Shown piece after piece: positions 1-9,278 of a stretch of DNA of 64,000 nt (positions within the stretch are counted from its first letter, which is position 1; every line of letters begins with the position of its first letter). The translations under genes were made by a program, and so were the position numbers. This stretch comes from CAYWBU01 sp942491525 (lineage in GTDB: Bacteria > Desulfobacterota > Desulfomonilia > UBA1062): assembly GCA_942491525.1 (NCBI GenBank), contig CALOBW010000020.1, positions 124,001-188,000 of the forward strand, given 5' to 3'. The notes below the pieces were generated by a model, which made no database searches, was not told the DNA's origin, and saw nothing but the letters and a program-made list of their open reading frames with translations.

Positions 1-675
1 AATGCCGCTGAAAACATCACATCCCTCACAGATAGTATCGGGATGCTACAAGAGCTGATTCAATCAGAATGCAATCAAGTCATAATGGCGGGCTCATGCA
101 TTGAGTATGACAGCACTTACGGCTATCTACATGAGAAAACTCCCGAGAATCCGACATCCTTATATGCCGCAGCCAAAATCGCCTGTCGGCACATCAGCGA
201 ACAACTTTGCGCCCAATCGAACACCCGTTTCTGCTGGACCCGCATCTTTTATCCATATGGTCCGGGAGAGAATGATCGACGACTGGTACCGGCAGCCATC
301 AATGCTCTGCAAAAAGGCCAGCCCTTCCCTGCAAGTCAGGGCGATCAAATTCGCGACTACATCTTTGTCGAGGATGTGGTCTCAGCCATCTGCCTCCTAG
401 CCGAAAAAAAGGCTGACGGCATTTACAACATCGCCTCCGGCCAACCGGTAAGCGTCCGGCATATACTTGAGATGATCACTTCGATTATGGGGCATAATGA
501 ACTTATTGACTTCGGCGCCTTGCCGCCACGAGCATGGGATCCGCCATTTATCTGCGGCAATAATCAAAAGCTGCGCAGCTTGGGCTGGACGCCCAGCAAC
601 ACGCTAGAACTGGGTCTGAGCCAAACGATTGACTGGTGGGAAAGCAAACTCACCGGCGAGAACATGCCCAAATGA
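1..675 (+). CDS. NAD(P)-dependent epimerase/dehydratase, 5' truncated by window edge
   Basis: The reading frame is open from base 1, so the Rossmann N-terminus lies outside the window. What remains is the second half of an extended short-chain dehydrogenase/reductase. The YAAAK catalytic Tyr-Lys pair is at bases 163-177, preceded by the GSCIEYD segment that carries the usual active-site Ser, and RDYIFVEDVV and YNIASGQPVSV are typical of nucleotide-sugar epimerases. It probably makes or modifies an NDP-sugar for the glycan operon that follows. The stop overlaps the ATG of the next methyltransferase (ATGA), so the two are translationally coupled. The exact sugar cannot be read from this fragment. 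Confidence 0.85.
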   Translation, partial: NAAENITSLTDSIGMLQELIQSECNQVIMAGSCIEYDSTYGYLHEKTPENPTSLYAAAKIACRHISEQLCAQSNTRFCWTRIFYPYGPGENDRRLVPAAINALQKGQPFPASQGDQIRDYIFVEDVVSAICLLAEKKADGIYNIASGQPVSVRHILEMITSIMGHNELIDFGALPPRAWDPPFICGNNQKLRSLGWTPSNTLELGLSQTIDWWESKLTGENMPK

Positions 676-1847
676 ACTGCCCCCTCTGTGCAAGTGTGAA
701 CCTGTATTGCTTTCTGCGGCGCTTAAACGTCCCTGTTCACCAGAACCTGGTTTACAAAAGCCAGGCTGAAGCAACCTCTGTCGAACGCGGGGAGCTGGAC
801 CTGCGCGTCTGCGCCGACTGCGGTTTTGTGTTTAATGCCGCTTTTGATCCGACAAAACTCAGCTACGGGATGGACTATGACAATAACCAGACATACTCGC
901 CCTTTTTTGAACGATACGTAAACGCTCTCGCCGAATACCTTCTGACCGAAAAGCAGCTGCAAAACAGCATCATCGTTGAAGTGGGTTGCGGAAACGGCTC
1001 ATTCATACGCAGATTGGTAAACGCCCCGGGAGCCAACAACCGCGGCATCGGCTTCGACCCCAGCTATAATGGTCCCGAGATTGAAGATAACGGACGCCTT
1101 CGTTTTTTCAGACGTTACTACAATGAGGATTGCCAGCAAATGGGGGCCGACGCCGTGATCTGCCGCCATGTCATCGAACATGTCCCTGACCCGCCAGCAA
1201 TGCTAACGTCACTCCACCGCACCCTTGCAGATCAGGCCACTGCGCAGACTTTCTTTGAAACACCGTGTGTAGATTGGATCATTAAAAACCAAGCCCTCTA
1301 CGATTTCTTCTATGAACACTGCTCATATTTCACGCAAGCCTCCCTCGCCTACGCGCTGACCAGAGCCGGCTTCAGTATCCACGGCATCAAGCATGTCTTC
1401 GGCGGCCAATACCTCTGGGCCGAGGCCTTCATTGATACAAGCGTCATCCCTGACGCCAGACCGACAAAGCCGGATCTGAGAAAATACCAGGATCTAGGCA
1501 CCCAGGAATCGCTAATCATCAAACGTTGGCGCAAGGAGCTGATGAATCTCGCAAAAAAAGGGCCTCTGGCATTCTGGGGGGCCGGAGCAAAGGGTGCGAC
1601 CATGGCAAATCTGACCGACCCCGAACGCGAATATGTGACCTGTGTCGTTGATCTTAATCCATCTAAGCAGGGCGGCTACATCCCCGGAACAGGCCACCCC
1701 ATAATCAGTTACCACGACTTAGCCAACAACCGCATAAAAAACATCATCTTGATGAACCCCAATTACTCGGACGAAATTAATGCAATACTAAGAGAGGCCC
1801 AGATTGAAGCGAAACTCATCAACCCAACAGACTGGTGGACCAGTTAA
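672..1847 (+). CDS. C-methyltransferase-type SAM methyltransferase (NDP-sugar)
   Basis: A 391-residue protein with the three-part layout of NDP-hexose C-methyltransferases. It has an N-terminal zinc-binding module (CPLC near residue 3, CADC further on), a class I SAM domain with motif VEVGCGNGSF, and a C-terminal C-methyltransferase domain with FWGAGAKGA. The frame extends upstream to 636, but the ATG at 672 puts CPLC at the terminus as in the family and overlaps the preceding stop as ATGA, so I use 672. Likely role: methylation of a nucleotide-linked deoxysugar. The family is clear; the substrate is inferred from context. Confidence 0.85.
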   Translation: MNCPLCASVNLYCFLRRLNVPVHQNLVYKSQAEATSVERGELDLRVCADCGFVFNAAFDPTKLSYGMDYDNNQTYSPFFERYVNALAEYLLTEKQLQNSIIVEVGCGNGSFIRRLVNAPGANNRGIGFDPSYNGPEIEDNGRLRFFRRYYNEDCQQMGADAVICRHVIEHVPDPPAMLTSLHRTLADQATAQTFFETPCVDWIIKNQALYDFFYEHCSYFTQASLAYALTRAGFSIHGIKHVFGGQYLWAEAFIDTSVIPDARPTKPDLRKYQDLGTQESLIIKRWRKELMNLAKKGPLAFWGAGAKGATMANLTDPEREYVTCVVDLNPSKQGGYIPGTGHPIISYHDLANNRIKNIILMNPNYSDEINAILREAQIEAKLINPTDWWTS

Positions 1848-2614
1848 TGAAAATCAGCATTGATACCCAGACCGGCGTGGTAACAACCGAAACAGAAGAC
1901 CAAACGAACCAGATCGAGCTCTATTCACGCGAGGCCTTTGAGTTGCTCTCCAAAATCTGGCTCAAGGTCGGCTGGAACGAAAAGTACTCCTACACCTTCA
2001 GCTGGCTGGGCCGGCCGGTCATCCAGAATCCGGAGGACCTGATCCGGGCTCAGGAAGTGATCTATCGCCTGAAGCCCGATGTCATCATTGAAACCGGCAT
2101 AGCCCACGGCGGTTCATTGATTTATTATGCCAGCTTATGCAAGGCTCTTGGAAAAGGCCGCGTCGTGGGCATTGACGTGGAGATCCGTCCTGAGAATCGC
2201 CGCGCCATCGAAGATCACGACCTACATGATTATATCACCCTGCTCAATGGCAGCTCGATAGATCCCGCTATCCTGCAACAGGTCCAAAGCCTGATCCAGC
2301 AAGATGAACGTGTGCTAATCTTCCTTGATTCCAACCACACCAAATCACACGTCCTGGCCGAACTGGAGGCCTACCATAACCTGGTAACCCCTGGATCCTA
2401 CATTGTCGCCACCGACGGTCTCATGAAGGATCTGCATGACGTCCCCAAAGGCAAACCAGAGTGGCTGACGGACAACCCAATGGATGCGGCGCTTGATTTC
2501 GCACATGCGCACCCCGAATTCATTCTGGAACAACCCGAATGGATCTTCAACGAAAGCGGACTGCAGGCAAACATCACCTATTGGCCCTGCGCCTGGCTAA
2601 GGCGGGTGGAATAA
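1847..2614 (+). CDS. CmcI-like cephalosporin hydroxylase family SAM protein
   Basis: A 255-residue protein resembling the cephalosporin hydroxylase/CmcI family, which has a Rossmann SAM-methyltransferase fold. ETGIAHGGSLIYYASL is the SAM-binding loop and GIDVEIRPENR carries the acidic residue after strand 2. Such proteins are common in O-antigen and capsule clusters, where they are thought to methylate sugars. The ATG at 1847 shares one base with the upstream stop (TAATG), so I prefer it to an in-frame ATG at 1835. Substrate unknown. Confidence 0.75.
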   Translation: MKISIDTQTGVVTTETEDQTNQIELYSREAFELLSKIWLKVGWNEKYSYTFSWLGRPVIQNPEDLIRAQEVIYRLKPDVIIETGIAHGGSLIYYASLCKALGKGRVVGIDVEIRPENRRAIEDHDLHDYITLLNGSSIDPAILQQVQSLIQQDERVLIFLDSNHTKSHVLAELEAYHNLVTPGSYIVATDGLMKDLHDVPKGKPEWLTDNPMDAALDFAHAHPEFILEQPEWIFNESGLQANITYWPCAWLRRVE

Positions 2615-3780
2615 TGGCCGGCAAGAAAATTTTTATGCAGGACAACATGTGCACCATCTACAAGCTCCTGTTCCATAAAATGCAGGACCATCTGGTAAAA
2701 AACGAATACGAGATTGTAGACACTCCAGAAAAGGCCGACATCTGCCTCGCAGGAGTCTGCGCAGCCTTCCTGGCTGATGAGAAGCGCTCTCTGGCCATCC
2801 TTGAACAGATGAAAGCAACTGGACATCCGACCTATGTCTATGGCTGCATGACCCAGGTCAGCCCAGACAGGATCGCCTCGCCTCTCCAGTTCGCGTCATG
2901 GCGCGCTGACCTGCTCATGCGCGAACTCACCGGCGCAGTCCCTGACACTTGGCACACTGAACCATTGCCCACCACATTCCGTTGCCGCAGTGATTACAGA
3001 ATCCATAATCCACGCAAAATCTTCATCGGCATCAGCACTGGCTGCTCTTTTCAATGCTCTTATTGTCCTCACCAGAAGGGCTCCGGTAGCATCGTCAGTC
3101 TCGCCCCTGACGATATTATCGCCCAAATCAAGACGATCTCGAAAAAAGACATAGATACAGTCATACTTACCGGCATCGACACCGCCTGCTACGGCAGCGA
3201 CATCGGCAGCTCGTTTGGCGCCCTGCTTGAACAGATTCTTACAATTCTGGACGAAGACATTGATATCCATATAGCGCAATTCAATCCGGAAGGGTTGCTC
3301 CTTGGCGATAGAACCTCAAGTGACAGGCTATTAACCCTATTCAGCGACCCACGCATCAGGGACATCCAGCTTCCGATCCAGACCGCCAGTAAGCGGCTGC
3401 TGGGGCTGATGAACAGATCTTATCCTCTTAAAAAATTGGAGATTTTCCTAAAACGCCTGAAACGGGCAAATCCCGCCGTCCTGCTAAGGACCGACCTATT
3501 GGTTGGTTTCCCAACCGAGACCCTGGCCGAGCTTGACAAAAGCATCGCCTATGCATGCCAGTTTTACGGCGAGATCGCCGTCTACGCCTTCGAGATGAAA
3601 CCGGGTACGCCCCTGGCGGCCATGGGGCTAGATCCGATCCCAGCCAAAGAGATCGAACGCCGGCGGCGCTACGCCCTCGATAAAATCCACGCAGCCGGCC
3701 TGCTGGCGCACAGCGGCGGACAACGAATAGAATCACTAAGGGACAACGACATCATCAAAGAAACAATCAGGAGAAAATAA
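2614..3780 (+). CDS. Methylthiotransferase-like radical SAM protein lacking TRAM
   Basis: A 388-residue protein with the MiaB/RimO/MtaB architecture. The N-terminal domain keeps cysteines at about residues 13, 49 and 78, the pattern that binds the auxiliary [4Fe-4S] cluster. The radical SAM domain has CSFQCSYC (C144, C148, C151). The C-terminus ends soon after the radical SAM barrel with no recognisable TRAM RNA-binding domain. It sits between glycan methyltransferase genes with a TAATG junction to the gene before and 2 bases to the gene after, so the substrate may be a sugar or protein rather than tRNA; that is inference. The frame opens at 2539, but the coupled ATG at 2614 is the better start. 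Confidence 0.75.
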   Translation: MAGKKIFMQDNMCTIYKLLFHKMQDHLVKNEYEIVDTPEKADICLAGVCAAFLADEKRSLAILEQMKATGHPTYVYGCMTQVSPDRIASPLQFASWRADLLMRELTGAVPDTWHTEPLPTTFRCRSDYRIHNPRKIFIGISTGCSFQCSYCPHQKGSGSIVSLAPDDIIAQIKTISKKDIDTVILTGIDTACYGSDIGSSFGALLEQILTILDEDIDIHIAQFNPEGLLLGDRTSSDRLLTLFSDPRIRDIQLPIQTASKRLLGLMNRSYPLKKLEIFLKRLKRANPAVLLRTDLLVGFPTETLAELDKSIAYACQFYGEIAVYAFEMKPGTPLAAMGLDPIPAKEIERRRRYALDKIHAAGLLAHSGGQRIESLRDNDIIKETIRRK

Positions 3781-3782
3781 TT

Positions 3783-4532
3783 ATGAAAAGCCGGGAGAAA
3801 ACCAACCAGTCGACAAACGATCTACAGCAATTCGAAGCGATCGCAGAATGCTTTAACGCCGATCCCATCGACCTGATCGAAAAAATCGACGGTTTCCCCA
3901 AGTACGCCAGTCGCCAGAGCCTAGCCAAGTTTCTAACCAAATATGAAATATTCCAGCACATCCTGCAGGTCAATGGTTCAATCGTCGAATGCGGAGTGCT
4001 TCACGGCGCCGGTCTGATGGCCTGGGCCAAGCTGAGCAGCATTCTGGAGCCCGTAAATCATCCCCGCAAGATTATCGGATTCGACACCTTTGAAGGCTTC
4101 CCTCATCTGCATGAAGCGGACACCCGAACCGGAACATCATCGCACCTGGCAACGGGCGGACTGCAAGGCTCGTCCTACGAGAGCGTGGCCAAGGCCGTTG
4201 AACTATATGATTTGAACCGACCACTCCAGCACATCCCTAAGGTCGAGTTGATCAAGGGCGACATCATGCTGACGGCAGAGTCCTACTTGAAGGACAATCC
4301 GCACCTGGTAATCAGCCTGCTCTATCTTGATCTTGATTTATATGAACCGACCAAAAAAGCCCTAGAAGTTTTCGTGCCGCGCATGCCCAAAGGTGCCGTT
4401 ATCTGTTTCGACGAACTCAACGCCAAAATGTTCCCAGGTGAGACGGCCGCCGTTGACGAGATCCTTGGCCTTAATAAAATTGAGATCAAAAGATTCGCCT
4501 TCGATTCCTACGTCTCCTATGCAATCCTCTAG
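3783..4532 (+). CDS. TylF/MycF-type macrocin O-methyltransferase
   Basis: A 249-residue protein of the macrocin O-methyltransferase (TylF) family. VECGVLHGAGLMAW is the SAM loop, GFDTFEGFP follows strand 2, and YLDLDLYEPTKKAL carries the metal-binding acidic residues of this Mg-dependent family. Members O-methylate sugar hydroxyls, here presumably a residue of the surface glycan. It starts 2 bases after the radical SAM stop, in the same operon. Target sugar unknown. Confidence 0.85.
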   Translation: MKSREKTNQSTNDLQQFEAIAECFNADPIDLIEKIDGFPKYASRQSLAKFLTKYEIFQHILQVNGSIVECGVLHGAGLMAWAKLSSILEPVNHPRKIIGFDTFEGFPHLHEADTRTGTSSHLATGGLQGSSYESVAKAVELYDLNRPLQHIPKVELIKGDIMLTAESYLKDNPHLVISLLYLDLDLYEPTKKALEVFVPRMPKGAVICFDELNAKMFPGETAAVDEILGLNKIEIKRFAFDSYVSYAIL

Positions 4533-4564
4533 CGTAAACCGTGAGTCAAATACGGAGATTATAA

Positions 4565-5458
4565 ATGCAAAATGAAAAGTTGGTAAGCATCGGCCTGCCG
4601 GTCTACAACGGCCTGCCCTACCTGCGGCGCGCGCTGGATTCCCTGCTCGCCCAGGATTACCCCAATCTGGAATTGATTATCTCCGACAACGCATCCAACG
4701 ACGGATCAGAGGTTCTTTGTCAGGAATATGCCCGGAGGGATACACGCATCCGCTATTACAGAAATGAATCCAACCTGGGCGCTGAGAAAAATTTCAAGCG
4801 AGTTCTAGATCTTGCTCAGGGCGAACTTTTCATGTGGGCGGCCTGCGACGACTGGTGGCACCGCTCATTTATATCAACTCTAGCAAAAGCACTGATCGAG
4901 AATCCCGAGCATGGCGTTGCTATGAGCTCATTTGTTCGCATGAATGAAGATAACTCCGTTCATGACGCAATTCATTTCAGAAAAAACAATGACTTGACTG
5001 ACATGGATCATGCTGAAATTTTCCGCCGCATGCTCAAACTGACGGCGGATAAAAGCAGCTGGCGCATCCACATGTTCATCTACGGACTGTTCAAGACCGA
5101 GCTCGTGAAATCAATCATGTCACGCCCCTTCCCCCAATGCATGGCGGGGGACAGGGTCTTGATGAGCGAAGTCGCCCTGGCAACCCACTTCTGTTCCGTG
5201 TCCGACAATCTATTCATCAAGACCATGCGGCAAAAACCCATCGCCGAACGCTATGAGCAGGAGAACCTCGGCAACCACTGGGCACATAGATACCGGTTCA
5301 ACATCTATCTTGGGACCCTGCTGTACCGCCTCCTAACCTCCAGCTGCATTCCAATCAGACGCAAGTTAAGCATCCTACCAAAAATCTGGTTTGAACGCGC
5401 CTGGATGATCAGAAAGACGCTGTGGCAGGAACTGTTCAACCACCAAGACACCAATTAA
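4565..5458 (+). CDS. Family 2 glycosyltransferase
   Basis: A 297-residue GT-A enzyme. The N-terminus VSIGLPVYNGLPYL and IISDNASNDGS are the nucleotide-sugar binding start of GT2 proteins, and WAACDDWWH takes the place of the DxD metal-binding motif. No transmembrane segment is evident, so it should work at the cytoplasmic face of the inner membrane. A GGAG ribosome-binding site precedes the ATG. It transfers a sugar to the growing glycan; donor and acceptor cannot be inferred. Confidence 0.9.
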   Translation: MQNEKLVSIGLPVYNGLPYLRRALDSLLAQDYPNLELIISDNASNDGSEVLCQEYARRDTRIRYYRNESNLGAEKNFKRVLDLAQGELFMWAACDDWWHRSFISTLAKALIENPEHGVAMSSFVRMNEDNSVHDAIHFRKNNDLTDMDHAEIFRRMLKLTADKSSWRIHMFIYGLFKTELVKSIMSRPFPQCMAGDRVLMSEVALATHFCSVSDNLFIKTMRQKPIAERYEQENLGNHWAHRYRFNIYLGTLLYRLLTSSCIPIRRKLSILPKIWFERAWMIRKTLWQELFNHQDTN

Positions 5459-5490
5459 ATGCAGCATCAGCTTACCATGGAGAGAATTTA

Positions 5491-8127
5491 ATGGATCGAA
5501 ACCAAGCAATCGACACCCTGAACGTAATCCTGCAGGCAGATGCCAACGAATATAGCAGTGCCATCGCAAACCTTGCCGGCCGGATCGACGCTTCAATTAT
5601 CCCGCTGATCGATGAAATCCTGACCGGGCCGGCGGCAGCCAGCACCCCAGAGATTGTTCCCCTGCTTCAGAATATAAAGGAGCATATCCTACGCATTCTG
5701 CCGAACCAGCAGAACCCAATCCCCCCCAGCCGCGACCTCTCTGCGATCATCAAAAATGACAATCCAACTTGGCAGCAGGCCCGATTGAACGCCTACGGCG
5801 GCCCGCGAGTGCTGATGGCCCCCAGTATGGGTGGCTATCAACACGGCGCCCTGGTTGAGAGCATCGTGGCGGCCGGGCTGACCCTCAGAGGCGCCCAGGT
5901 TGACATCCTGCTTTGCGACGGCTGTCTGAACGGCTGCCAACTCTCGGAATTGGAGAATACGAAGCCCGAGGAACTCAGGAGCCCCCAACCCCGATGTCAT
6001 GCCTGCGTACCGGCCGGCCGGACCATGTTTGAACCGCTGGGTCTCAATATCCACTGGCTGGGACAGCACATTTCACCGGAGCAGCGCGCGACTGCTGCCC
6101 GTCTGGCAAACGAGACCGATCTTAAGAATATCGGTCAGTGGCGCTACGACGGCCTGGCGGTCGGCGAACATGCCCTGGCCGGGGCCCTGCGCTACTTCGC
6201 CAGCGGAGACCTGCATAACGAACCGCAAGCTGAGAGCGTGACCAGAAGTTTTCTGGAGGCCGCTTTGCTGACGGTTTTCGGTCTGCGCGCAATCTTAGAA
6301 AACCAGCACTACGATGTGGCCTGCTTCAACCACGGCATCTATGTTCCCCAGGGACTCATCGGTGAAGTCTGCCGCCAAAGCGGCCTGAGGGTCGTCACCT
6401 GGAACCCGGCCTACCGCAAGCCGTGCTTCATCTTCAGTCATGACGACACCTATCACCACACCATGATCTCGGAGCCGACAGGCCTGTGGGAAGATCTGGA
6501 GTGGACCCCTACGGTCGAAACAATAACCATGGACTACCTCAAGAGCCGCTGGCAGGGCACCCAGGACTGGATCTGGTTTCACGACCAGCCCGAGGAGGAC
6601 CTACAGACCATTGCGACTGAGATCGGCCTGGACTTCGAGCGCCCCTGGATCTCGCTGCTGACCAACGTTATGTGGGACGCCCAGCTGCACTACGGCTCAA
6701 ATGCCTTTCCCAACATGCTGGCCTGGGTCTTTGACACCATCGAATTTTTCAAGGAGCGGCCGGACCTGCAGCTGATCATCCGCGTACATCCGGCTGAAAT
6801 CCGCGGCATGCTGCCTTCGCGGCAGCTGATGGTCGACGAAATACGCCAAGCCTACCCGGCACTGCCCGAGAATGTCTTTATCGTGGCACCCGAGAGCCAG
6901 ATCAGCACATATGCCCTGGTTCAAAACAGTAACGCGGCCATCATCTACAACACCAAAACCGGCATCGAAATCAGCTCGACCGGGATACCGGTCATTGTGG
7001 CAGGTGAAGCCTGGATCAGGGACAAGGGCTTCTCGCTGGATGCCAGCTCCCCGGCTGAGTACCGCGAGCTGCTTTCGCAACTGCCCCTTGACGGCCCCCT
7101 AAATGCCGATGAGCTGGCCCGCGCCCGGCGTTATGCCTTCCATTTCTTCTTCAGACGCATGATTCCGCTGAACTTCATCGAGCAGGCGCAGAGCCGCGGG
7201 AAACTCAATGTGCGGCTCAATGACCTCACCAAGCTCGCCCCCGGCGGCAATCCGGGGCTTGATGTGATCTGCAACGGCATCCTGAATGCGACCCCCTTCA
7301 TCTATCCCGCCGAAGAGACCCCAACAACACTAGACCCGGAGACTAACGGAGTCAGCCAGACATTCAAAGATGATCTCTCATGGGAAGAGAAGGCCCGCCA
7401 GAATCCCCTCTACGCCGTCATGTCAGCGGAACAATTCGCTGACAAAAATGCCGACCCCGACACCTGGAGCGCGGAAGACCTGGAGATCTTCTTCAACAAA
7501 GGCCAGCTGATGTTTGACTGTCAACTCAAACCGCTCATCCTGCGCGTCCCCCTAATTCCCGGCGAGGCATTTATTATTGAATATGGATCGGGCATGGGAC
7601 GCATCCTAAAGCATATCCAAGCTGCCGGTTTTGACTGCGCCGGCATCGACATCTCGGAATCCATGCTGGAGTACAGCCGCAAGCTGGTACCAGCCGTCAC
7701 CAAACTATTCGGCCTTAACAGCCAGGGGCGCTGCGCCCTGCCCGACGGCACCGCCGATCTGGTCTACTGCTACGCCGTCCTGCAACACATCAATGAATTA
7801 AGCCGGGTCAGAGTCGCCCTGTTAGAAATGGCGCGCCTCTTAAAACCCGGCGGGCTGCTGAAATTCCAATTCAGAACGCTGGACAACCCCTTCGCCGAAA
7901 CCCCGGTCAAGGTGGAAAACTTTGAAACCTACAGCCTCATCCAGAGTCAGTCAGCTGACCAACGAATGATAACGGAGCGCCGGGAGCACACGAACTGGAT
8001 CGGCGTCCCCCTCTCAATGGACAATCTGCAGATTTTTCTGGCCGAAGGCGGTCTGCGCCTGATCGGAATTGAGGAGGATGTGGGTCCCAAGAAAAACATG
8101 CTCTGGGCGCTGGCCGGCAAGGATTAA
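5491..8127 (+). CDS. Capsule-biosynthesis-like protein fused to SAM methyltransferase
   Basis: An 878-residue fusion. Residues about 100-620 resemble the two-lobed capsule/surface-carbohydrate glycosyltransferase-like proteins, with an N-lobe RVLMAPSMGGYQHGALVES, cysteine pairs CDGCLNGC and RCHAC, and a C-lobe IIRVHP...IYNTKTGIEIS. From about residue 690 there is a class I methyltransferase: IEYGSGMGRILKHI, then a VLQHI region and LLKPGGLLKFQF. The frame opens at 5422, but the ATG at 5491 has a GGAGAG site and lies after the upstream stop. Likely role: transfer and methylation of a glycan unit by one polypeptide. Confidence 0.75.
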   Translation: MDRNQAIDTLNVILQADANEYSSAIANLAGRIDASIIPLIDEILTGPAAASTPEIVPLLQNIKEHILRILPNQQNPIPPSRDLSAIIKNDNPTWQQARLNAYGGPRVLMAPSMGGYQHGALVESIVAAGLTLRGAQVDILLCDGCLNGCQLSELENTKPEELRSPQPRCHACVPAGRTMFEPLGLNIHWLGQHISPEQRATAARLANETDLKNIGQWRYDGLAVGEHALAGALRYFASGDLHNEPQAESVTRSFLEAALLTVFGLRAILENQHYDVACFNHGIYVPQGLIGEVCRQSGLRVVTWNPAYRKPCFIFSHDDTYHHTMISEPTGLWEDLEWTPTVETITMDYLKSRWQGTQDWIWFHDQPEEDLQTIATEIGLDFERPWISLLTNVMWDAQLHYGSNAFPNMLAWVFDTIEFFKERPDLQLIIRVHPAEIRGMLPSRQLMVDEIRQAYPALPENVFIVAPESQISTYALVQNSNAAIIYNTKTGIEISSTGIPVIVAGEAWIRDKGFSLDASSPAEYRELLSQLPLDGPLNADELARARRYAFHFFFRRMIPLNFIEQAQSRGKLNVRLNDLTKLAPGGNPGLDVICNGILNATPFIYPAEETPTTLDPETNGVSQTFKDDLSWEEKARQNPLYAVMSAEQFADKNADPDTWSAEDLEIFFNKGQLMFDCQLKPLILRVPLIPGEAFIIEYGSGMGRILKHIQAAGFDCAGIDISESMLEYSRKLVPAVTKLFGLNSQGRCALPDGTADLVYCYAVLQHINELSRVRVALLEMARLLKPGGLLKFQFRTLDNPFAETPVKVENFETYSLIQSQSADQRMITERREHTNWIGVPLSMDNLQIFLAEGGLRLIGIEEDVGPKKNMLWALAGKD

Positions 8128-8132
8128 GAGCC

Positions 8133-9251
8133 ATGAAAATCCTATCGGTTATCGGAACCCGACCCGAAGCTATCAAAATGGCCCCGGTACTGCATGAGCT
8201 CGCCCGGCACCCCGACAGGTTGCAGTCGCTGGTATGCCTGACCGCCCAGCACCGCCAGATGCTCGACCAGATGCTGAATCTGCTGGACATAACGGCAGAT
8301 TTTGATCTGGATACCATGCAACCGGATCAGACCCTCTCAACGCTGACCTCGCGCCTGCTGGAAAAACTGGATCCCATCTTTGACCGAGTCCAGCCCGACT
8401 GGATTCTGGTCCAGGGAGACACGACAAGCGTGATGGCCGCCAGCCTGGCCGCATACTATCGACAGATCAAGGTGGGGCATGTCGAAGCCGGCCTGCGCAC
8501 TTATGATAAGAACTCTCCGTACCCGGAAGAGGTCAACCGTCGCATCGTCGGTTCCATAGCCGATCTGCACTTTTGCCCCAGCGCGCGGGCAAGAGAGTTG
8601 CTGCTGGCCGAAGGGGTCAGGGCACAAAACATCAAAGTCACCGGCAATACGGTCATCGACGCCCTGCTCCAGATGCGGGAAAGGGTCAAGACCGCCAAGC
8701 CGGCTCTCCCCCGAGGCCTTTGCGAGGCCATGGCCGGCCGGCGTATGATTCTAGTAACCGGACATCGGCGCGAAAATTTTGATGGCGGTCTGGAAAATAT
8801 CTGCCTGGCGCTGCGAGACATTGCCGCGCAAAACCCGGATGTCCTGATATGCTATGCGGTCCATTTAAACCCGCGGGTCAGAGAAACCGTCTACCGGATC
8901 CTCTCCGGCACCGAAGGCATTATGCTGATTGAGCCCCAACCCTATGATGCCTTCATCTGGCTCATGGACAACGCCTTCATGATCCTGACCGATTCCGGCG
9001 GCGTACAGGAGGAGGCTCCAACCCTGGGCAAACCGGTTCTGGTGCTGCGCGATGTCACCGAACGACCGGAGGGCGTGGATGCCGGCAATGCTTCCATCGT
9101 CGGCACCAGCCGTGATACCATCCGCACTCACACCCAGGCTCTCCTCGATAACGAGGCGCTATACAGGCGCATGACTGCTCAGACCAATCCCTACGGTGAC
9201 GGTACCGCGGCGTTTAAAATCGTCCAGGCCTTGCTTAACTACCCAGAATGA
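8133..9251 (+). CDS. wecB: UDP-N-acetylglucosamine 2-epimerase (non-hydrolysing)
   Basis: A 372-residue protein of full family length. SVIGTRPEAIKMAPVL is the family N-terminus, QGDTTSVMA and HVEAGLRTYDK are core motifs, and TDSGGVQEEAP with RDVTERPE forms the UDP-binding end. It interconverts UDP-GlcNAc and UDP-ManNAc in the cytosol, supplying ManNAc or a uronate derivative for the surface glycan. It begins 5 bases after the preceding gene. It is one of the few genes in the operon whose reaction can be named with confidence. Confidence 0.95.
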   Translation: MKILSVIGTRPEAIKMAPVLHELARHPDRLQSLVCLTAQHRQMLDQMLNLLDITADFDLDTMQPDQTLSTLTSRLLEKLDPIFDRVQPDWILVQGDTTSVMAASLAAYYRQIKVGHVEAGLRTYDKNSPYPEEVNRRIVGSIADLHFCPSARARELLLAEGVRAQNIKVTGNTVIDALLQMRERVKTAKPALPRGLCEAMAGRRMILVTGHRRENFDGGLENICLALRDIAAQNPDVLICYAVHLNPRVRETVYRILSGTEGIMLIEPQPYDAFIWLMDNAFMILTDSGGVQEEAPTLGKPVLVLRDVTERPEGVDAGNASIVGTSRDTIRTHTQALLDNEALYRRMTAQTNPYGDGTAAFKIVQALLNYPE

Positions 9252-9278
9252 TGCTTTTAATTAAGGCAGGAGGAATTA

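Noticed and set aside
2614..3780. Naming the radical SAM gene miaB or rimO
   Set aside because: The cluster cysteines match the superfamily, but the missing TRAM domain and the glycan context do not support a tRNA or S12 assignment.
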